Shown in pieces: positions 58,410 to 64,000 of a DNA stretch of 64,000 nucleotides. The DNA lies in NCBI GenBank assembly GCA_900316835.1, contig ONEL01000011.1, positions 29,379 through 93,378 of the forward strand, written 5' to 3'. The translations under genes were made by a program, and so were the position numbers. How positions within the stretch are numbered: the stretch's first letter is position 1; the number at the start of each line of letters is the position of its first letter. The notes under the pieces were generated by a model. It was not told the origin of the DNA and searched no databases. It was given only the letters and a program-made list of their open reading frames with translations. Source of the stretch: an uncultured Prevotellaceae bacterium. GTDB lineage: Bacteria > Bacteroidota > Bacteroidia > Bacteroidales > Muribaculaceae.

Positions 58410-59441
58410 CTAAACTGCGGCTTGATTTATCAAAATTAAATGAGCAAAGTTGTTAAGTTCATGGCATTGATTTCTTGTTAAGTCCTTTTGTTTTTCTTTC
58501 AGCTCTGGTGTTACAAGTAAAAGGGTACCATTAGCACAGGCGTCAAATAGTTTGCCTGGTGGTTTCTCTTTGTTAGAGTATTTCTTATTTGTGGGAATGA
58601 TGATGGGCAAATTATGTTCGATGGCACGGTTCATGATGGCTCTCTCCCCAGGGCTGATGCTAGGAGTTACTATCACATAACCTTGCTCGGCTAAATTGAG
58701 AATTTCTTTCCATTTATCCTCAATTTGCTGTTCGGTCAGTTTTCTTGAGCACTGCACTTGCACTTTCAATGGATAGTTGAGCAAGAAACGGTTACCGATG
58801 GTTATGGCTTTTGTATCACCAATAATCATTTCAGAATTTACGGAGAAAAAATCAGGGTGTTGACGTTTAATCCACAGGCGCCTGGGATTGTCATGCACAT
58901 AGTCTATCATGTGTTGCAGTTGGTCTCTCCCTTTTAAAATGCGGTCATGATAGCCATGTTCCCACAATGGCAATGATAGCTGGCTGCTATTGCCACTTGT
59001 TGATGTGGGCTGAGGCATTGCCTCTGCCTTCTCCAACAATCGCCTTACCGCGCGATTGCATCCAATCTTAAATCCATTAACTATCTGTCCCAAGTGTTGC
59101 GGAATATCCTCGGTAAAATAAATAACACCATGGAAGTGGTCGGGCATAAGTTGGTAGGCAATAACTTGAACTTTGGGATAGTAGTGTTGAATATCGCGCC
59201 AAGCAAGAATCACATTCTTTCCCAATTCGCTTGGTTCAACCCACGGCATTTCATGTTGCTCATCGCTGCCATGTAGGGTGCCTAGCACAGTCTTTCGTTG
59301 TTCTGTGCACAAGGTTATCATGTAGATTCCTTTTGCCTTGTAGTCATGTGAAACCTTGCGCTGCAACTTGCCGTGTTGAAACTGATGTTCAGGATGTTGT
59401 TTAATCCACTCCAGCCGTTGTGATAATCGATTTTCATCCAT
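58410..59441 (-). CDS. HUH (Y1) transposase-like protein with C-terminal Rossmann-like domain
   Basis: 343 residues. Residues 28-190 are a TnpA_REP/Y1 domain: the HUH pair is His102 and His104 in LMPDHFHGVIYF, and the catalytic Tyr is Tyr181 in HMIDYVHDNPRRLW. Residues 225-343 form a second domain with YVIVTPSISPGERAIMNRAI and LPIIIPTNKKYSNKEKPPGK, a DprA/Rossmann-like text. No terminal repeats are visible at the gene edges, as for RAYT proteins that act on scattered REP hairpins. A link with the hairpin trains in this window is a hypothesis. Confidence 0.82.
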   Translation of the reverse strand: MDENRLSQRLEWIKQHPEHQFQHGKLQRKVSHDYKAKGIYMITLCTEQRKTVLGTLHGSDEQHEMPWVEPSELGKNVILAWRDIQHYYPKVQVIAYQLMPDHFHGVIYFTEDIPQHLGQIVNGFKIGCNRAVRRLLEKAEAMPQPTSTSGNSSQLSLPLWEHGYHDRILKGRDQLQHMIDYVHDNPRRLWIKRQHPDFFSVNSEMIIGDTKAITIGNRFLLNYPLKVQVQCSRKLTEQQIEDKWKEILNLAEQGYVIVTPSISPGERAIMNRAIEHNLPIIIPTNKKYSNKEKPPGKLFDACANGTLLLVTPELKEKQKDLTRNQCHELNNFAHLILINQAAV

Positions 59442-59511
59442 GCTTATTTTCTTGCAAAGTTAGTTTTTTAATGTGAAAAATGCAAATCTTGTGCCAAAGG
59501 TGGCTATTTTT

Positions 59512-59541
59512 TTGTAATGTGGAAAAAAATGCTTAATTTTG
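59512..59541 (+). promoter_or_regulatory. promoter of the TPR-AraC regulator gene
   Basis: TTG (59512-59514) and TAATTTTG (59534-59541) are 19 bp apart, an exact Bacteroidetes promoter. The start codon lies 39 bp after the -7 box. Confidence 0.7.
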
Positions 59542-59580
59542 CCAAGTAATCAATAGGAATTATCACATTATTCTTTGAAA

Positions 59581-61263
59581 ATGACTTATCACAATTCATT
59601 TCGATATGTTGTGGCGATGTTGCTAGCTACGTGGGCGCTAGCGCTGATGGGCGCTAACGTGGATGAACTCATCCAGAGTTTCGACAAGAAACAAAATGTA
59701 GCCACCGCCAATGCCGTATTCCAGCAACTTGACAAAGAACAGTTTACCGACGAATTGCTGGCGTTCAAGCCTGCCACCAATGCCGACACGCTACGGCAGC
59801 AGGTGTGGTACTGGGCTGCCGAGTGGTACTACGACCAGCAACAGTTTGAGCTGGCACGTGATTATGGCCTCAAGGCATTGCCACATTGCAAAACTGGTAA
59901 TAATAGGGTAGTGGAGGGCGACTGCGAGAACCTGCTGGGTGCCATTTTCATCCGTCTTTCCGACTACAAGAATGCCGCTATTCACGCTAAGGCATGCTAC
60001 GAGCTCGACCGGCGCAGTGGCGACCCCGACATGATGAGCTCCAGCCTTAACACTCTGGCTAAAATATATATGGGCGCGCGGCAACCCCGTGAGGCCGAGA
60101 AATATATCCTGCAGGCGATTGACAACGCCAAGAAAGCGCAGAATCCAACACGCATGGCCGTTATCTATGGCACAGCCAATGAAATCTATCATTCGCTGGG
60201 CGATGAGCAAAAGGCCTATGACTATGCCAAACAAGCCTTTGATATCAACATGCGGCAGGGCGACAAGAGCAGTGCCGCCATGCGCCAGGTGGGTATGGCA
60301 TCGGCTCTGCTATGGCTCAAGCGATATGACGAGGCTAAGAGCAATCTCGATGCCGCTATACCGCAGCTACGAGCCGACGGCAACTTGCCATCGCTGGGTG
60401 TCGCCCTCAATCAGATGGGAGGCGTGATGCTACAGACCAAGCGCCCCGCCGAGGCGGTGAAGTATTACCGCGAGGCTGCCGACATCTTTGTCAAGCTCAA
60501 GGACTATTACAACGAGAGTCACACCCGCTTGGGGCTTTATAACGCCCTAAAGGATAGTGACCCCAAGGCCGCCATGGCCGAGATGGAACGCTACAAGGCG
60601 CTCAAGGACAGTATTTACAGCAGCGAGACTGCCGAGAGCCTGGGACGCAACAGCGCCGAGCTTGAAAACAACGAGCTACAGCTTGAGAATGAGGCTCAAC
60701 GCACGAGTACTCGCAACGCTATTTTAATTGGAGTGGCGGTGGCTCTAGTCCTGCTGGCGCTTGGGGTGCTGGTGTGGTGGATTATGCGCCGTCGCAACAA
60801 GCGACAAAACGACATTAACGAGCAACTCAGTGCCAACATCGACGAACTGCGTGAACAGTATCGCCAGCTACATCTCAACTACGATGCCGCCATGGCGACA
60901 ACAAGCGGCAAGCACGAGGGAGAAAGTTTGAACGATTCCGATAAGGATTTTCTTGAAAGCACCGTCAATGTTGTGAACGAGCTCATTGGCGAGGGACAGA
61001 TTGATGCGGCAACTGTTGCCGCGCGCCTTAACTTGAGCCCTTATCAGTTCCGTCAACGGCTCTCGGCAATAACAGGCAACACACCGCAGGCATTTATCCA
61101 GGTGATAAGAATGCGACGTGCTCGCCACTTGCTCGACAACCACCCCGAGCTTAGCGTGAGCGATGTTGCCCGCCTGTGTGCCTACAACGACACCCCTAAT
61201 TTTACTCGTGCTTTCAAAAACGCGTTTGGCATCACTCCATCGCAATATCTCACTAATCGGTGA
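59581..61263 (+). CDS. membrane-bound TPR-AraC type regulator
   Basis: 560 residues from the ATG at 59581 (MTYHNSFRYVVAMLLATWA, signal/anchor); a TTG two codons earlier is less likely. Residues 60-350 are tetratricopeptide-like repeats (YKNAAIHAKACYELDRRSGD, LNQMGGVMLQTKRPAEAVKY) in the periplasm; a membrane segment at about 378-402 (AILIGVAVALVLLALGVLVW); then a cytoplasmic AraC helix-turn-helix (AARLNLSPYQFRQRLSAITG, VSDVARLCAYNDTPNFTRAF). This is the one-component layout that senses outside signals and binds DNA while membrane-anchored. A 12-bp direct repeat lies 58 bp after its stop and may be its target for the next two genes (inference). Confidence 0.87.
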   Translation: MTYHNSFRYVVAMLLATWALALMGANVDELIQSFDKKQNVATANAVFQQLDKEQFTDELLAFKPATNADTLRQQVWYWAAEWYYDQQQFELARDYGLKALPHCKTGNNRVVEGDCENLLGAIFIRLSDYKNAAIHAKACYELDRRSGDPDMMSSSLNTLAKIYMGARQPREAEKYILQAIDNAKKAQNPTRMAVIYGTANEIYHSLGDEQKAYDYAKQAFDINMRQGDKSSAAMRQVGMASALLWLKRYDEAKSNLDAAIPQLRADGNLPSLGVALNQMGGVMLQTKRPAEAVKYYREAADIFVKLKDYYNESHTRLGLYNALKDSDPKAAMAEMERYKALKDSIYSSETAESLGRNSAELENNELQLENEAQRTSTRNAILIGVAVALVLLALGVLVWWIMRRRNKRQNDINEQLSANIDELREQYRQLHLNYDAAMATTSGKHEGESLNDSDKDFLESTVNVVNELIGEGQIDAATVAARLNLSPYQFRQRLSAITGNTPQAFIQVIRMRRARHLLDNHPELSVSDVARLCAYNDTPNFTRAFKNAFGITPSQYLTNR

Positions 61264-61320
61264 GACTAATGTAGAATAGAGGAATGTGAGTAAATAATAA
61301 TGATTTTAAGTTGTTTTTTT

Positions 61321-61353
61321 ACGAAATGATAATTTAATTTCACGAAATGATAA
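61321..61353 (+). promoter_or_regulatory. 12-bp direct repeats, possible activator site
   Basis: ACGAAATGATAA occurs at 61321-61332 and again at 61342-61353, with a period of 21 bp (two helical turns). The -7 box TAATTTTG follows at 61376-61383, so the repeats fall at about -55 to -25. Confidence 0.6.
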
Positions 61354-61375
61354 CATCCCAAAATGGGTAGTGTGC

Positions 61376-61383
61376 TAATTTTG
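61376..61383 (+). promoter_or_regulatory. -7 box for the 73-aa gene and surface protein
   Basis: TAATTTTG matches the -7 consensus 27 bp before the start codon at 61411. No -33 TTG at the usual distance, consistent with activation through the direct repeats. Confidence 0.55.
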
Positions 61384-61410
61384 CAAATGTGAAATTAGCA
61401 CTTTTTTTGT

Positions 61411-61632
61411 ATGCCCGAAAAGAAGAAATATAACGATGCCGCTATGCGTTATGCGATGGACTATCTTGAGCGATTACTCGAGCTTGAAGATTATGTTGAG
61501 AATCGTGTAGAAAGAAAAATCGAGAGCATCGTGCAGCGCAAACTTGCCGAGCAAGAACACAAGCATGCTCAATCGGGCGATACTTCGCAAGCGCATGAGC
61601 CAAATGAAATTATTAACCCAACAACAAAATAA
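61411..61632 (+). CDS. 73-aa charged protein
   Basis: 73 residues, highly charged and probably coiled-coil: MRYAMDYLERLLELEDYVEN and RKIESIVQRKLAEQEHKHAQ. No signal peptide. It ends three bases before the start of the large secreted protein at 61636, so both are surely on one transcript from the promoter at 61376. Function unknown. Confidence 0.6.
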   Translation: MPEKKKYNDAAMRYAMDYLERLLELEDYVENRVERKIESIVQRKLAEQEHKHAQSGDTSQAHEPNEIINPTTK

Positions 61633-61635
61633 ATT

Positions 61636-64000
61636 ATGAGAAAACTATTAACCTCACTTGTCTTAGTGCTGATGGCGATGAGTGCCGGTGCAACTGACTA
61701 CTTTGCGATGTTCATTGGTGGCGTTCAGCTCAATACTCTTAACATTGCTTCGTCGTCAACCTTGACAAGTCAACTGCAGAGCAATGGTGTGCTCCAGAGT
61801 GGCACCGTTGAGTTTCAGCACGACTGGCAAGGTGATTATCACACAGGAAAACTTATACTCACCAATGCAGTGCTGAGTTACAACAAAAACACCGGTGTCA
61901 TTTGGGCGGGCGTGAATGGTAGCTTAGGCTCTTACATCGATCTTGACCAGTTAGAAATAGTCTTGAATGGTACCAACGTCATCACTAACACTAATTCGGG
62001 AGGATCGGCAATCTACATGGGCGGCACTGCTTGTAGCGATTTCGCCAGACTTGAATTTAGTGGCAATGGCACTCTAGAGTTGCACGGTGGCAGTAGCACC
62101 GGTGCCGGCATCACTGCGGCTAATCGCAGTGGAGTGTCGGTGACTACCCTTACTGAGAGTTGCACTCCCACCATTGAGTGTGACGGATTCACCGGTGTGC
62201 GCAGCCTGGGTAGCACCACATTTCAATACATGCTCGGGCATGGCACGTTTAAAGCCACAGGAACAGTGTATGCTTGCATGCATGAAGGCATCACGGCGAT
62301 GAACCTAAGTAACAAGCGAAAAGTGATAGATCCCGAAAATGGTCATATAGGTGAAGATGATTACATGTACACAATGTGTAATAGTAGTGGCAATTCGGTA
62401 AAAACCTTCACCGTTGGTCCTGAGCAATATCCCCTGTATGTGTGTGGTGTTCAGGTCGATGCCGACAATGCGTCGAAGCTCACCACTATACTGACAAACC
62501 GGGGCTATCTGAAGAGTGGCACAGTACAATACCTTCCTGATAACGCTGATCTCGAATTCTATAATGCCAATATAGAATATAATATTGGTCCTTATTATTC
62601 AGCGATAGTGAGAAATGGAAATCACAACCTTGATGGCAGCGTATATGCACCTGGAATTAATAATCTTCTTGTTACTTTTTCAGGTAACAACACATTTGGT
62701 GGCGATACAAGGGTTGGAATCGATAACAACAAGGCCAACATGAAGTTGCGGCTCTATAATGGTGCTCACTTGACCATTAATACTCGCAATGGCATTTATC
62801 ACAACATAGCGATGCTTTATGCCGGCAATGGCAGTGGCAGTGGCAATTACACATTCACCATTACTAATGGTAACATAAACCCTGGTCCTAACGATCCTGC
62901 CCTGCTCACTATTAATGCCAGCAATGGTTATGGCTTCTATGGTGACTTTGGCCAGATTAATTATGAGTCGGGCGTGACAAAATTCTCAGGAACTCAAGGT
63001 GCTATAAGTTTTGGTAGTGGCGCCGGTGATGATGTGCCTCCAATAAAGTATCGATTCACTTCGGGTGGCGACAACTATGGTTTCCGCCACGGCGAGACAA
63101 TTCGGCAAGCTGGCTACTTCTATTACGTTTGCGCTGCTGATAATAGCGAAGCCACAAGTGCCGAGATAGGCTGGGTGGGTAACACATACGGCCTCAAGAT
63201 CCTGGGCGCGGCCATCACCGACTATCTGGTGAGCCACATGAGTGAGCTGTTTGGCAACAACGCTTTTGCCAATGCCATAAAATTTGATGGTTATAAGACA
63301 CTGACGTTCGACAGCTTCGGTAGCAACATAGTGAATTGCACCAACACAGCTATTCCATTAATCGAGAGCAACATCGACGGGCTTAAAATCAAGTCGACAG
63401 GCACCAATCTGAACAATGTGGGTTATGCCGGAACAGTGTTGAAACTCAATGCTCCTGCCACTTACGAACCCGATGCTGCCAGCCGCACCCTGTGTCTGCG
63501 CTCATTGCAGGGCACTGCCGTGTGGCTCACGTGCGACAATGCACTCACTGTAAAGAATGGCACGCTCGATGCTCAAGGTGCCACCTATGGCATCAGGGGC
63601 TCAATGGTCACAAGCCCCTCAACAGTTTACAATGGCACATTCAACATGGAGGGCGGAAAGCTACTGTCGAATGGTAACACAGCCAGCGTAGCCCAACTCA
63701 AGGCTTTCAACCTTAACAGCTATGCTATCGTTGCTCCCGAGGGTGCATCTTGGAGCCAATCGGCCCACGGCGTTGTTGACACTAATGGCAACCTGGTTGC
63801 CGGCACCACGGTAGAAGTTGGACCTAAGACCTACGACTTGACAGTGGGCGGTGTGCAGGTTACCAGCGTCAACTGCGGCGACATCCTGGGCGACGGCACC
63901 ATGACCTACGACCCTGTGGGCAACGCGCTGACGCTCAATAACGCCACCATCAACAGCGCGACACAGTGCATAAGGTCGAAAATTGCGGGCCTTCACATCA
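61636..64000 (+). CDS. large secreted surface protein (3' truncated by the window)
   Basis: ATG at 61636 (MRKLLTSLVLVLMAMSAGAT, signal peptide) opens a frame that stays open to base 64000, at least 788 residues. The sequence is beta-rich and repetitive in Gly, Asn, Thr and Ser, with segments such as TLTSQLQSNGVLQSGTVEF, KLILTNAVLSYNKNTGVIW and SFGSNIVNCTNTAIPLIESN. A recognisable repeated module, TVGGVQVTSVNCGDILGDGT followed by MTYDPVGNALTLNNATI, appears near the window end, and the N-terminus (MFIGGVQLNTLNI) looks like an earlier version. This fits a right-handed beta-helix or adhesin-like surface protein. The C-terminus, where a sorting tail would be, is outside the window. Confidence 0.8.
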   Translation, partial: MRKLLTSLVLVLMAMSAGATDYFAMFIGGVQLNTLNIASSSTLTSQLQSNGVLQSGTVEFQHDWQGDYHTGKLILTNAVLSYNKNTGVIWAGVNGSLGSYIDLDQLEIVLNGTNVITNTNSGGSAIYMGGTACSDFARLEFSGNGTLELHGGSSTGAGITAANRSGVSVTTLTESCTPTIECDGFTGVRSLGSTTFQYMLGHGTFKATGTVYACMHEGITAMNLSNKRKVIDPENGHIGEDDYMYTMCNSSGNSVKTFTVGPEQYPLYVCGVQVDADNASKLTTILTNRGYLKSGTVQYLPDNADLEFYNANIEYNIGPYYSAIVRNGNHNLDGSVYAPGINNLLVTFSGNNTFGGDTRVGIDNNKANMKLRLYNGAHLTINTRNGIYHNIAMLYAGNGSGSGNYTFTITNGNINPGPNDPALLTINASNGYGFYGDFGQINYESGVTKFSGTQGAISFGSGAGDDVPPIKYRFTSGGDNYGFRHGETIRQAGYFYYVCAADNSEATSAEIGWVGNTYGLKILGAAITDYLVSHMSELFGNNAFANAIKFDGYKTLTFDSFGSNIVNCTNTAIPLIESNIDGLKIKSTGTNLNNVGYAGTVLKLNAPATYEPDAASRTLCLRSLQGTAVWLTCDNALTVKNGTLDAQGATYGIRGSMVTSPSTVYNGTFNMEGGKLLSNGNTASVAQLKAFNLNSYAIVAPEGASWSQSAHGVVDTNGNLVAGTTVEVGPKTYDLTVGGVQVTSVNCGDILGDGTMTYDPVGNALTLNNATINSATQCIRSKIAGLHI

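Overview
This 64 kb window reads as the chromosome of a gut-type Bacteroidales bacterium, most likely Muribaculaceae or a close relative (family-level placement is inference). The signs are promoters with the Bacteroidetes -7 word TAnnTTTG, secreted proteins with type IX-secretion-like C-terminal tails, families almost confined to Bacteroidetes (PCMD, calycin-like, DUF4251, DUF4296, DUF4298, Omp28, DUF6029, GxxExxY), an inositol-lipid gene set, and a DksA-like protein with a one-cysteine zinc finger.

Layout. 1-1.8 kb: the end of an outer-membrane barrel gene, tRNA-Gly(CCC), a small lipoprotein and a TerB-like protein. 1.9-8.8 kb (minus): inositol-phosphate synthase, then, beyond a 970-bp hairpin-rich gap, a compact run PdxA > nucleotidyltransferase > ATP-grasp > CDP-alcohol phosphatidyltransferase > HAD phosphatase that looks like an inositol-lipid or polar-lipid pathway. 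9-11.4 kb: a polyprenol-phosphate sugar transferase, a GxxExxY gene bracketed by a perfect 31-bp inverted repeat, and a 2-hydroxyacid dehydrogenase. 11.5-16.2 kb (minus): a secreted/outer-membrane PCMD-calycin locus. 16.6-27.5 kb: a CapD-type nucleotide-sugar dehydratase, secreted endonuclease I, RlmN, YjbR, DUF4251, a CPBP protease with GDPD, and MlaE/MlaF lipid transport. 27.6-34.5 kb (minus): a housekeeping run with ileS, a dksA-like gene, lspA and a DUF4296 lipoprotein. 35.2-38.6 kb: an AraC regulator divergent from a 59-aa winged-helix protein, glutathione peroxidase, a flavoprotein and an MBL-rubredoxin fusion, together a likely peroxide/redox unit.

39-46.4 kb is an accessory island: an AT-rich BsuBI/PstI-like restriction-modification pair, an AAA ATPase, a possible Imm32 protein, a class A (CfxA/CblA-like) beta-lactamase relative and an AbiEi/AbiEii toxin-antitoxin pair with a 15-bp inverted-repeat operator, closed by msrA. 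46.5-51 kb: acyl-CoA synthetase, prfB with its programmed +1 frameshift, a second GxxExxY gene and an ArgB homologue that has lost its catalytic residues. 51-57 kb: a secreted thioredoxin-fold/Omp28/DUF6029 locus in which two proteins carry dockerin-like tails. 57-64 kb: an array of 10-bp CTAG units, asd, an HUH (Y1) transposase-like protein, a membrane TPR-AraC regulator, a 73-aa protein and the start of a large surface protein that runs off the window.

The most unusual signals are the intergenic DNA elements (trains of small hairpins with purine triloops, CTAG and CCACTAATT arrays that touch stop codons, inverted repeats around GxxExxY genes), the catalytically dead ArgB, and the inositol-type lipid operon with extra nucleotidyltransferase and ATP-grasp genes.
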